Shown here piece by piece: positions 52,452-62,015 of a DNA stretch of 64,000 bases. Both the position numbers and the translations under genes were made by a program. The stretch lies in contig CACEAZ010000001.1 of the NCBI GenBank assembly GCA_902557655.1, positions 71,699-135,698 of the forward strand. Reading direction: 5' to 3'. Every line of letters begins with the position of its first letter. Positions within the stretch are counted from its first letter, which is position 1. Source of the DNA: an uncultured Bacteroidota bacterium. GTDB lineage: Bacteria; Bacteroidota; Bacteroidia; Flavobacteriales; Flavobacteriaceae. A model generated the notes under the pieces. It made no database searches, was not told the DNA's origin, and saw nothing but the letters and a program-made list of their open reading frames with translations.

Positions 52452-53024
52452 ATGAAAAACATTGTATTGTTTGGCCCCCCAGGAGCAGGAAAGGGAACAC
52501 AGGCTGAGAAAATTAAAGAAAAATATGATTTATTTCATATTTCAACAGGCGATGTATTTAGGTATAATATTAAAAATAACACGAAGTTGGGTGTTTTAGC
52601 TAAACAATATATGGATAAAGGAGATCTAGTTCCAGATCAGGTTACTATAGATATGTTAAGTGATGTAGTTGAGAAAAATATTTCAGTAAATGGATTTATT
52701 TTTGATGGTTTTCCCAGAACCCAAAGTCAAGCTGAAGCATTGGATAAATTATTAACCAAATTTAACACGTCTATTTCTGGAATGGTTGCACTTGAAGTTG
52801 ATGATGAAATACTAATTAATAGATTATTAGAAAGAGGAAAAGTGAGTGGTAGGGCAGATGACTCAAATAGCTTGATAATTAAAAACAGAATTAAGGAATA
52901 TTATAGTAAAACAGCAATCTTAAAAACATTTTATCAAAGAAAAAATTGCTATTTCGGTGTTGATGGTGTTGGAGGAATTGAAGAGATAACATCAAGGATT
53001 ACGAACGTTATTAATAACCTATAA
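52452..53024 (+). CDS. adk: Adenylate kinase (short LID form)
   Basis: IVLFGPPGAGKGTQAEKI; GFIFDGFPRTQSQAE; RLLERGKVSGRADD. Confidence 0.97.
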   Translation: MKNIVLFGPPGAGKGTQAEKIKEKYDLFHISTGDVFRYNIKNNTKLGVLAKQYMDKGDLVPDQVTIDMLSDVVEKNISVNGFIFDGFPRTQSQAEALDKLLTKFNTSISGMVALEVDDEILINRLLERGKVSGRADDSNSLIIKNRIKEYYSKTAILKTFYQRKNCYFGVDGVGGIEEITSRITNVINNL

Positions 53025-53033
53025 TTTAATAAA

Positions 53034-54029
53034 ATGACTGAGGGGAATTTTGTTGATTATGTTAAAATTAATTTAGCTTCCGGAAAAGGAGGTAAAGGCT
53101 CTACTCACCTTAGAAGGGAAAAATTTGTTGCAAAAGGAGGTCCTGATGGTGGTGATGGCGGTAGAGGAGGACATATAATTTTAAAAGGAAATTCAAATTA
53201 TTGGACTTTGTACCATTTAAAGTTTAAAAGACATTTTAAGGCAGAAAATGGTTATGATGGGGGCAAAAGCAGATTAACCGGGGCTAACGGTAATGATATT
53301 TATATTCAGGTTCCGTTAGGAACAGTTGTTAAAAGTTCAGAGGATGAAAAAACACTTTTTGAAATCACAGATGATGGTGAAGAAAAAATAGTTTGTCAGG
53401 GTGGAAAAGGGGGTAGAGGAAATTGGCACTTTAAATCTTCAACCAATCAAACACCTAGATATGCACAGCCTGGTCTTGGGAACGAAGAAAAGCAGATCAC
53501 ATTAGAGTTAAAGGTATTAGCTGATGTGGGTTTGGTTGGATTTCCAAATGCAGGTAAATCTACATTATTATCTGTAGTTACTGATGCAAAACCAAAAATT
53601 GCAGATTATGAGTTTACAACACTCAAGCCAAATTTAGGTATTGTTAAATACCGTGATTATAAATCTTTTATAATGGCAGATATACCTGGAATTATTGAGG
53701 GAGCTTCCGAAGGAAAGGGTCTTGGTCATTATTTTTTAAGACATATTGAGCGAAATTCAACATTATTGTTCTTGATTCCATCTGATTCTGATGATATTGT
53801 AAAAAGATATAATATCCTTCTTGGTGAATTGAAAAAATACAATCCAGAAATGCTGGATAAAAGTAGATTAATTGCAATTACTAAGTGTGATTTACTAGAC
53901 GAAGAATTGATGAATGAGATTGAAAAAGATATCAAAAAATCAATAAATATTGAATTTATATTTATTTCGTCTATTTCAAACATTGGTTTATCAGAACTAA
54001 AAGATAAAGTATGGGCGATGTTAAATTAA
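53034..54029 (+). CDS. obg: GTPase Obg
   Basis: [55 protein letters not shown]. Confidence 0.97.
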   Translation: MTEGNFVDYVKINLASGKGGKGSTHLRREKFVAKGGPDGGDGGRGGHIILKGNSNYWTLYHLKFKRHFKAENGYDGGKSRLTGANGNDIYIQVPLGTVVKSSEDEKTLFEITDDGEEKIVCQGGKGGRGNWHFKSSTNQTPRYAQPGLGNEEKQITLELKVLADVGLVGFPNAGKSTLLSVVTDAKPKIADYEFTTLKPNLGIVKYRDYKSFIMADIPGIIEGASEGKGLGHYFLRHIERNSTLLFLIPSDSDDIVKRYNILLGELKKYNPEMLDKSRLIAITKCDLLDEELMNEIEKDIKKSINIEFIFISSISNIGLSELKDKVWAMLN

Positions 54030-54037
54030 AGTAAATC

Positions 54038-54892
54038 ATGAATAATACTCTCTTTTTCCTCTTAATTTTCCCCGTCTTAATGTTTTCGCAGTCTGTTTCA
54101 AAAGATTCATTGATAAAAATCCATAAAACCAATAATTTAAATCAAGAAGTATTAATTAAACTTGGAGAAGAATATGCAGCTGAAAAAGATTGGGAAAAAG
54201 CAATATATTATTATGACAAATTAGTAAAAATAGATCCTGAGAACTCCGATTATTTATATCGATTGGGTGGAACTCAGGCAGCATATTCTGAGGTAGTAAA
54301 TAAATTTAGAGTTTTATCAATTATCAATAGTGCCAAAAAGAATTTAATTAAATCTGCATCTCTAGACACAAATCATATTTACAGTAGGTGGGCACTTGTT
54401 CAAATTTTGACAGAATTACCTAAATTCTTAGGAGGTAATAAAACAACCGCATTAGATTATACTAAAGAGATTTATGATATTTCTAAAATACATGGATTAT
54501 TAGCCTATTATTATATATATAATTTTCAAAAAAATGAAGGCTTAATTTTAGATACAGAAGTAAAAATATTTACAGAAATTCAGTCTAATCCTATACTATT
54601 TGAATTTAATTATTTCAATTTTGTTATTGGCAAACTATTAATCAATACAGACACAAGTCAATTCAATTTAGCTTTAAGGTACTTAAACAGATATCTTTTA
54701 AATTACTCCTCTGCGGATCGTTTTTCGTTAGAGGAAGTATATTATTATTTGGCTTACTGTAATTTTTATTTGGGTAACAATAATTCTCTCACTCATTTAA
54801 AAAAATCAAGGGAAATCGCCTTAAAATCACAGAAAAAAAATTATAACTTGATAAGTAAAATTGAAGAATTAAATAAATTGATGAATTTATGA
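54038..54892 (+). CDS. Secreted TPR-containing protein
   Basis: Signal peptide; EKDWEKAIYYYDKLVKIDPENSDYLYRLG. Confidence 0.75.
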   Translation: MNNTLFFLLIFPVLMFSQSVSKDSLIKIHKTNNLNQEVLIKLGEEYAAEKDWEKAIYYYDKLVKIDPENSDYLYRLGGTQAAYSEVVNKFRVLSIINSAKKNLIKSASLDTNHIYSRWALVQILTELPKFLGGNKTTALDYTKEIYDISKIHGLLAYYYIYNFQKNEGLILDTEVKIFTEIQSNPILFEFNYFNFVIGKLLINTDTSQFNLALRYLNRYLLNYSSADRFSLEEVYYYLAYCNFYLGNNNSLTHLKKSREIALKSQKKNYNLISKIEELNKLMNL

Positions 54893-56238
54893 GAATTCAT
54901 TTTATCGCAATAGGTGGTTCGGCAATGCATAATCTGGCAATTGCTCTAAAACTTAAGGGATATAATATCACAGGTAGCGATGATGTTATAAATGACCCTT
55001 CTAAATCTAGACTAGATACATATGGTTTGCTTCCTGAAAACGAAGGCTGGTTTTCTGAAAAAATAACCCATGATATTGATGCAATTGTTCTAGGTATGCA
55101 TGCTAAAAATGATAATCCTGAATTATTGAAGTCTAAAGAGATTGGATTAAAAATTTATTCCTATCCTGAATTTATATTTAATCAATCAAAAGATAAAATT
55201 AGAATTGTTATTGGAGGAAGTCATGGAAAAACATCAATTACCTCCATAATTTTACATGTTTTAAGGTCCCAGAATATTGAGGCCGATTATATGGTTGGTG
55301 CACAACTTGACGGTTTTGATGTAATGGTAAAGCTAACTGAATCAAACAAATTTATTGTGTTAGAAGGAGACGAGTATTTATCGTCAGCAATGGATTTAAG
55401 ACCCAAGTTTCACCTATACAAACCACACATTGCACTTCTAAGTGGTATTTCATGGGATCATATTAATGTATTCAAAACGTTTGAAGATTACATTAAGCAA
55501 TTTGAAATATTTATATACTCGATTTTGGACCATGGAAAATTAGTTTATAATTCAGACGACAGTGAACTAAGGAAAATTGTAAAATCTAATGAAAACAGTA
55601 TTGAATTCATTCCTTATTCAACTCCTAATTATAAAATTATTGACGGGATATCATTTATTGATTTCCAGGACAACTTGTACAGGCTAAAAATTTTCGGTAA
55701 ACACAATCTTCAAAATATTGCAGGGGCACTTCATGTTTGTAATTTAATGGGAATTAAAAGTGAAGATTTTTACAATTCATTAACATCATTTAACGGGGCA
55801 AGCAATAGACTTGAATTAATCCATAAGACTTCTGATTTTGTTATTTATAAAGATTTTGCACATTCACCTAGTAAGGTACAGGCAACAACCAACGCTGTGA
55901 GAGAACAGTTCAATAATAAAAAGTTGATTGCTTGTTTTGAGCTTCATACATACAGTAGCCTTAATCCCAAATTTTTAAAAAAATATAGAGACACATTAGA
56001 TAGTGCTGATGAATGTATTATTTGCTATTCTGAAAAAAATATGAGAATTAAAAGATTAAAACCCATTGATTCTAAATTAATTTCTGAGTCATTTAATCAC
56101 AAAAATCTGGTTGTGTTTGATGATCATGAAAAATTTGAAAACAAAGTTTTATCATTTGACTTAACAAATACAGTATTGCTTATGATGAGCTCTGGTAAAT
56201 TTGGAGGTTTTAATTTTGATAAATTAAAAAAATTGTAA
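54889..56238 (+). CDS. Mur ligase family protein, Mpl-like (murein peptide ligase)
   Basis: IAIGGSAMHNLAIALKLKGYNITGSDD; IGGSHGKTSITSII; EGDEY; ISWDHINVF. Confidence 0.88.
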   Translation: MRIHFIAIGGSAMHNLAIALKLKGYNITGSDDVINDPSKSRLDTYGLLPENEGWFSEKITHDIDAIVLGMHAKNDNPELLKSKEIGLKIYSYPEFIFNQSKDKIRIVIGGSHGKTSITSIILHVLRSQNIEADYMVGAQLDGFDVMVKLTESNKFIVLEGDEYLSSAMDLRPKFHLYKPHIALLSGISWDHINVFKTFEDYIKQFEIFIYSILDHGKLVYNSDDSELRKIVKSNENSIEFIPYSTPNYKIIDGISFIDFQDNLYRLKIFGKHNLQNIAGALHVCNLMGIKSEDFYNSLTSFNGASNRLELIHKTSDFVIYKDFAHSPSKVQATTNAVREQFNNKKLIACFELHTYSSLNPKFLKKYRDTLDSADECIICYSEKNMRIKRLKPIDSKLISESFNHKNLVVFDDHEKFENKVLSFDLTNTVLLMMSSGKFGGFNFDKLKKL

Positions 56239-56928
56239 ATGGAGGATATAAAAAATATTTTTTTTGATTTAGATCACACACTCTGGGATTTTGACAAAAA
56301 TTCTGATTTAACTTTTCATAAAATAATAGAAAAAAATAATATTAAAATTGACGTATCAAAATTTTTAGATGCTTACCATCCTATTAACAGACATTATTGG
56401 AATTTATATAGAGTCGATAAAGTCACGAAACCACACTTGAGATTTTATAGGCTCTCTGACACCTTTAAACAATTGAAATTTGAAGTAGAGGATGAAATGA
56501 TAAATAAACTTGCTATAGATTACATTGAGCATCTATCAGATTTTAACCACTTAATCCCCGATACTATTTTAATATTAGATTACCTTCATTTAAAATATAA
56601 TATGCATATTATAACCAATGGTTTCAAAGAGGTTCAAAGAAGAAAACTAGAGAAGTCAGATTTATTAAAGTACTTTAGCACAATCACCATTTCAGAAGAT
56701 GTAGGGGTAAAAAAACCTGACGAAATTATTTTTAAACATGCATTACAAGAATCCAATTCTTTAATCGAGAATTCTGTCATGATAGGGGATAACTATAATG
56801 CTGATATTTTAGGGGCAAATAATATTGGTATGAAATCTATATATTTTAATTTTCATAAAACTCAAGAGGAACAAAAAAAAGATGTTGTTGTTATTCAAGA
56901 TCTGAAAGAAATTCTTGAAATACTGTAA
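56239..56928 (+). CDS. HAD-superfamily hydrolase, YjjG-like
   Basis: IFFDLDHTLWDFDKNS; ITNGF; VGVKKPDEIIFKHAL; MIGDNYNADILGANN. Confidence 0.9.
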   Translation: MEDIKNIFFDLDHTLWDFDKNSDLTFHKIIEKNNIKIDVSKFLDAYHPINRHYWNLYRVDKVTKPHLRFYRLSDTFKQLKFEVEDEMINKLAIDYIEHLSDFNHLIPDTILILDYLHLKYNMHIITNGFKEVQRRKLEKSDLLKYFSTITISEDVGVKKPDEIIFKHALQESNSLIENSVMIGDNYNADILGANNIGMKSIYFNFHKTQEEQKKDVVVIQDLKEILEIL

Positions 56929-57660
56929 TTATATTCTTTGTCTTACAACTTCGTAAAGAAAAACACCACAGGCTACAGAAACATTTAATGATTGGATTTT
57001 TCCATACATTGGAAGCTTAACAACTTCATCAGAAAGATTTATAATAGATTTATTAATTCCTCTTTGCTCTGAACCCATAATTACTGCTACGGGTTTTGTA
57101 AAATCCACATCATAGACATTTTTATTTGCTTTTTCAGAAGCAGAGACAATGGAGATATCAATTGATTTTAGATGATATATTGCATCTTTAATATGATTAA
57201 CTTTACAAATAGGGATGTTAAAAATAGCTCCTGCACTTGTTTTTATTGTATCTGAATTAATCGGTGCCGACGAGCTATTTTGTATGATAATTCCATCCAC
57301 ACCACTTATCTCAGCAGTTCTTATTATTGCACCAAAATTTCTAACATCATTTACCTGGTCTAAAATCAAAACAAATGGGTTTTTTATAGCTGCTAATGTT
57401 TCTCCAAACTGATCCATTGTAAGAAATTTTATGGGAGATATTCTTGCTATAACTCCTTGATGATTTTTTTTTGATAACCTATCAAGTTTTTGAGTAGGAA
57501 CATAAGAAAAGTTTATTTTATTTTTTCTAATCAAAGATTCCAATTTTCCGATTAAGGTACCTTTTAGCCCCGTTTGAATAAATACTTTGTCAATGTCCTT
57601 CGATGAGTTTATAGCTTCAATTACTGATCTGATTCCGTATATTTCTGCAGTTTTTTCCAT
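56929..57660 (-). CDS. rlmB: TrmH/SpoU-family rRNA methyltransferase (RlmB-like)
   Basis: EIYGIRSVIEAI; LDQVNDVRNFGAIIRTAE; AVIMGSEQRGI; KLPMYGKIQSLNVSVACGVFLYE. Confidence 0.93.
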   Translation of the reverse strand: MEKTAEIYGIRSVIEAINSSKDIDKVFIQTGLKGTLIGKLESLIRKNKINFSYVPTQKLDRLSKKNHQGVIARISPIKFLTMDQFGETLAAIKNPFVLILDQVNDVRNFGAIIRTAEISGVDGIIIQNSSSAPINSDTIKTSAGAIFNIPICKVNHIKDAIYHLKSIDISIVSASEKANKNVYDVDFTKPVAVIMGSEQRGINKSIINLSDEVVKLPMYGKIQSLNVSVACGVFLYEVVRQRI

Positions 57661-60600
57661 TAGTTTTTTAGTTCAAAAATTTCTAAGTCTGAATTGTTAT
57701 TACCAATTAATATTTGAGACTTTTTCTTATTTATAATTTTAATTGATTTGGTATTTCCTTTCGTATATAATCCAGATTCTTTTGGCCCTAATACAGTATA
57801 ATTGTCATTTTTATTAGAAAGTAATGCCAAGGCAAATTGATTATCTAGTCTGGGAGTTTCCACCTCTGTGTTATAAATATTACCTCCAATGATTATATCT
57901 TCATATCCGTCTTTATTCAAATCAATTACATCACTTGCTATTAATGGGATAGATTGAGCCATTGCGGGAAGTTTGTTTATTATAAATTCATTACTTCCTT
58001 TGTTAATTAATATTATCGATTCAAATGACGTTACTTTTCTTTCGTAAGAATCAATAATTTCTTCACCGTAGATATCTTCTATGGATGCATTAGCAAATTC
58101 CTCAAATGTCGGTAGTTTTTCTGAAATAAACGGCATTTGCTGAGTCGAACATTCTTTTCCTCTTAAAGGAACATAATTTCCCTCATATTTATAGCTTAAA
58201 ACCAGGTCATGTGTTCCGTTTCCGTCAAAGTCATTTCCAAATATTTTTAGAGGTTTCTCTTTGCTAGTTTTATATTTAGAATTTTTTCCAATGTTACCTA
58301 CTATATAATCTTTAAAACCATCATTGTTTACGTCAGTTTCTTGAATGTTGTACCATAATCCATACAAATCGTCTAGTTTGTTCTCGATGTTTATGTTTCT
58401 AAAGGTCCCTTTTTCGTTTAGAAACAAACCAATATTTGTCCACTCGCCAACGGCTATAAAATCTTCCCATCCGTCGTTGTTAAAGTCGGTTGAAATTACC
58501 TTGTTAACTATACCAAAGTTTTCAAAATCAGGTGCAATTTTATAGGTGTTATTGTATAATTTACCAGATTTATTTTCATAAATAATTGAGGGTTCATGTA
58601 TGGGGTATTTTTTAGTTTGAATTCTATTTCCCACTATAATGTCTTTATCCCCGTCATTGTCAAAATCTATGGAAGTAACTGACTTTCCGCTAATTGTATA
58701 GTTTTTAAGGTCATCTTGTGTGTCTATCTCAAAATTCCCTTTTCCATCATTTATATAAATTCTGTCAATTAATTCATTAGATCTGTTATTGAATTCATTC
58801 CCTCCACTGACAACATATAAGTCTAAATCATTATCGTTGTCTATATCAACAAAAATTGATTCCATATCTTCATAATTAGCATCTTTTTCAAAACATTCTA
58901 ACTTTTTCTTTACATAACCATTTCTTGTGTTAATAAACAGATTAGGTTCTTGATTATAAGCACCACCTATAAAAATATCAATCATTCCATCGTTATTGAC
59001 ATCTCCTTTACTGATAAACGGTCCTAATGTAGATTGCTTGTAGGGAAGTAGTATCTCAGTAGAAAAATCATTGTAATAATTTTCTGTGTGGGAATATTTA
59101 ATACCGCTATCTTTCTTTTGAAATAAATAATTTGTTTTAGTATTAGTCGGTAATTGATCATTTGATTCTTCCTCTTTTACCGAAACCGATGTATTAACAT
59201 CAATATCATACAGTGTTTTAATGTTCCCAGAGCCCCATTCAACCCTAATAGAGTCTATTTTAGAGGTTTTCCCCAAGCCAAAGAGTAATTCATCACTTAC
59301 CGAGGATAAATAGCCTCTAACACGCTTAGATTCTTTAGTTCTGGATGTGTTTTCAAAATATATTGTTGCTTTTGCAAAAGATTCTGATAATATCCCTTTA
59401 GTTTTAATTTTAAGAAAGTTTCCTAATTTGTTTTCCACAGATAAATTTTTATAAACAAATGCATTTTCATCAATATTATTTATGATTATTTCTGGGTCTC
59501 CATCGTTATCTAAATCGGCATATGCTGCACCATTTGAGAAACTTGGCTCCATTAGACTTGATTTTGATCCAACTTCTCTAAAGGTTAAATTACCCTCGTT
59601 TTTGTAAAGAAGATTTGGAAGTTTCTCTGAGGGGAGTTCATCATACAGTTTCTTTTTCATACTGATTGGCACGGTATTATTATATTCCTTTCTGGTTTGG
59701 TTTATTTTAATTCTTGAATCATTATCCGAACCATACTTTCTGTATCCATTTGTTACAAAAATATCTTCGTTTCCATCTAAATTATAATCAAATATTAAAC
59801 CTGCCCAACTCCAATCTGTTTTTGCAATATTTAGCTGATGTGAAATATTATGATATTTGTTATTCCCCATGTTTAATTGCAGTGAATTAAACATGTATTG
59901 ATAATGTTGATCTAATTTGTTTGTAATTAAATCAAAATTTGATGTATTCATTGATGCCATTAATGTTTTTGATCTTACATGATCACTCGATGCCATATCT
60001 AATACAAAAATATCACTGAGGTTATCCCCGTTGATGTCTTCGATATCTACACCCATCCCATAAAAAGATATTTGTTTTGTAGATTCTTTAATTTTATTTG
60101 AGAAGGTTCCGTCCTGGTTATTAATATACATTGCATCCTTAACATAGTAATCGTTTGCAATATAAATATCTTGCCATCCGTCGTTATTTATATCACTAAT
60201 ACAAAGCCCTAGACCAAATGTTGGACTTAATAGGCCAGCTTTTTCAGTGATATTTACAAATTTGCCATCAACTTGTTCATATAACTGCGAAGAGTTTCTT
60301 CTTAACAAAGATTTATTTTCAAAATTTTTAAAAAATGTTAGCGGATCGTATCCGTAAAATTCATTTTCGTTCATAACAACACAATCCAAATCTCCATCTT
60401 TATCAAAATCAAAAAAAGCTGATTGTGTACTAATTCCCTGGTCATCTAGTCCATATAGACTTGCATTTTCAGTGAATGTGAGATCTTTATTATTAATTAA
60501 TAGTGTATTTTTTCTTTTAGTTAAATTAAAGGGACCTCCTTGTGATATATAAATATCTAACCAGCCATCATTATTTACATCAGCAAAAGTAACCCCACTT

Positions 60601-60959
60601 GACCACCCTTTATTTTGATTAATATTACTCTTCTTTGTAATATCCTCAAACTTTAACCCGCCCTTATTTAAATACAGTTTATTTGGCGACTGATTAGAGC
60701 TAAAAAATACATCTTTTAATCCATCATTATTTATATCTGCTATACCTACTCCTGATCCGTTGTAGAAATAATCATAATCAAATAGATTTTCTTTAGTTTC
60801 TAGATTAGGTATAACAGTATTAGAAAACTCAATTCCTGTTTCTTTGGAAGATAATTTTTTAAAAGGAATATTATAATTGTCATCAACGATCTCGAGATCA
60901 GAGCAATTTGAAAATAAAATGCCAACCAATATTATTTTTATAAAGAGTAATCGTCTCAT
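57660..60959 (-). CDS. Very large FG-GAP/VCBS-repeat lipoprotein with ASPIC/UnbV domain
   Basis: Lipobox FSNCSD; repeated DINNDGxxD blades; IRVEWGSGNIKTLYDIDVNTSVSVKE (ASPIC/UnbV). Confidence 0.9.
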   Translation of the reverse strand: MRRLLFIKIILVGILFSNCSDLEIVDDNYNIPFKKLSSKETGIEFSNTVIPNLETKENLFDYDYFYNGSGVGIADINNDGLKDVFFSSNQSPNKLYLNKGGLKFEDITKKSNINQNKGWSSGVTFADVNNDGWLDIYISQGGPFNLTKRKNTLLINNKDLTFTENASLYGLDDQGISTQSAFFDFDKDGDLDCVVMNENEFYGYDPLTFFKNFENKSLLRRNSSQLYEQVDGKFVNITEKAGLLSPTFGLGLCISDINNDGWQDIYIANDYYVKDAMYINNQDGTFSNKIKESTKQISFYGMGVDIEDINGDNLSDIFVLDMASSDHVRSKTLMASMNTSNFDLITNKLDQHYQYMFNSLQLNMGNNKYHNISHQLNIAKTDWSWAGLIFDYNLDGNEDIFVTNGYRKYGSDNDSRIKINQTRKEYNNTVPISMKKKLYDELPSEKLPNLLYKNEGNLTFREVGSKSSLMEPSFSNGAAYADLDNDGDPEIIINNIDENAFVYKNLSVENKLGNFLKIKTKGILSESFAKATIYFENTSRTKESKRVRGYLSSVSDELLFGLGKTSKIDSIRVEWGSGNIKTLYDIDVNTSVSVKEEESNDQLPTNTKTNYLFQKKDSGIKYSHTENYYNDFSTEILLPYKQSTLGPFISKGDVNNDGMIDIFIGGAYNQEPNLFINTRNGYVKKKLECFEKDANYEDMESIFVDIDNDNDLDLYVVSGGNEFNNRSNELIDRIYINDGKGNFEIDTQDDLKNYTISGKSVTSIDFDNDGDKDIIVGNRIQTKKYPIHEPSIIYENKSGKLYNNTYKIAPDFENFGIVNKVISTDFNNDGWEDFIAVGEWTNIGLFLNEKGTFRNINIENKLDDLYGLWYNIQETDVNNDGFKDYIVGNIGKNSKYKTSKEKPLKIFGNDFDGNGTHDLVLSYKYEGNYVPLRGKECSTQQMPFISEKLPTFEEFANASIEDIYGEEIIDSYERKVTSFESIILINKGSNEFIINKLPAMAQSIPLIASDVIDLNKDGYEDIIIGGNIYNTEVETPRLDNQFALALLSNKNDNYTVLGPKESGLYTKGNTKSIKIINKKKSQILIGNNNSDLEIFELKN

Positions 60960-60963
60960 TCTA

Positions 60964-60971
60964 CAAATTTA
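60964..60971 (-). promoter_or_regulatory. -7 element TAAATTTG immediately upstream of the FG-GAP gene
   Basis: Reverse complement of CAAATTTA; 4 nt from the start codon at 60959. Confidence 0.4.
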
Positions 60972-60981
60972 AGTAATTACC

Positions 60982-61018
60982 AAAAAAAAAAGCTTTACTG
61001 ATGTAAAGCTTTTTTTTT
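60982..61018 (-). terminator. Intrinsic terminator downstream of the SusD/lipoprotein transcription unit
   Basis: AAAAAAAAAGCTTTAC TGAT GTAAAGCTTTTTTTTT. Confidence 0.9.
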
Positions 61019-61038
61019 ATGTAAGTTTTAGTCTTAGA

Positions 61039-62001
61039 CTATTGTGCACATAATGTGATTGGTTGTAAACCTACAGACATGTCTACGTGATTTCCGTAAT
61101 TTGGAGAAGTCTCATCTCCGAATACTTCCGCCCACACAGCTTCTGGGTATGCACCATTTGTATATAGTGACATTCCTTCTGGAGGGTTACCTGTTCCAAA
61201 GAACAGTAAGCTACCATCTGGAGCGTATACTACTACAAATACTTCATCTGGATAACTGTCTCCAGCCCAATTCCAACTTAACACTCCTGTTCCTTCTGGT
61301 ACAGAGATAGTAGTATCTTCATAGTTTCCAGAGGTAACCAAAATGTTTTCACAATTGTCGTCTATACATACTTCAATACCAGTACTTTGCCATCCGTCAC
61401 CATATCCGTCATACATTTGCACATAATAGTCACCTGGTTCAGGTGAGCATGTTAATAATGCACTGTATTGGAAAGGTGAAGCAAAGAAACCACCAGTAAC
61501 GCTACTACCAGCTGAAGATGGTCCAAATGCTCTACCGTCAGTTAATACTACCTCAAATTGAATTACAAAAGAATCACCAGGTAACATTACGTCTGGACCT
61601 GTTGTAAGACCAGTAGCTTCAAGCACTTGTGCAGTTGTTACTCCTAATTGTGCTCTTGGTAAACCGTGAGGTGTATCCGTTGTAAAATCAGATGCAGGCA
61701 CAGAATATACATATGCAGCACTTTCTGGAGTAGTTCCATTATCAGGAGATAAATCTCTGAAATATGTAGAAACTCTAACTTCAGAAAGTAAAGCTCCATC
61801 CGCTTCATCTTGATATTCCACAGTTACAAGAAATTCACTTGCAGGATCACTAGAATTTAGAATTCCATTATCAAGCGAAATTGTTCTAAGTACTGCTCCA
61901 ACTTCATTATCAAGAACTCCATCAATCACGTTTTCACTATCATGACATGAGAAATTAACAACAAATAAAAGAGCAAATAATAATTTTAATATATTTTTCA
62001 T
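61039..62001 (-). CDS. Lipoprotein encoded downstream of SusD-like gene; contains YDGYGDGWQ motif
   Basis: Lipobox VVNFSCHDSE; DYYVQMYDGYGDGWQSTGIEVCIDDNC; 14 nt downstream of susD-like gene. Confidence 0.8.
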   Translation of the reverse strand: MKNILKLLFALLFVVNFSCHDSENVIDGVLDNEVGAVLRTISLDNGILNSSDPASEFLVTVEYQDEADGALLSEVRVSTYFRDLSPDNGTTPESAAYVYSVPASDFTTDTPHGLPRAQLGVTTAQVLEATGLTTGPDVMLPGDSFVIQFEVVLTDGRAFGPSSAGSSVTGGFFASPFQYSALLTCSPEPGDYYVQMYDGYGDGWQSTGIEVCIDDNCENILVTSGNYEDTTISVPEGTGVLSWNWAGDSYPDEVFVVVYAPDGSLLFFGTGNPPEGMSLYTNGAYPEAVWAEVFGDETSPNYGNHVDMSVGLQPITLCAQ

Positions 62002-62015
62002 TGTTTCTATTTTTA

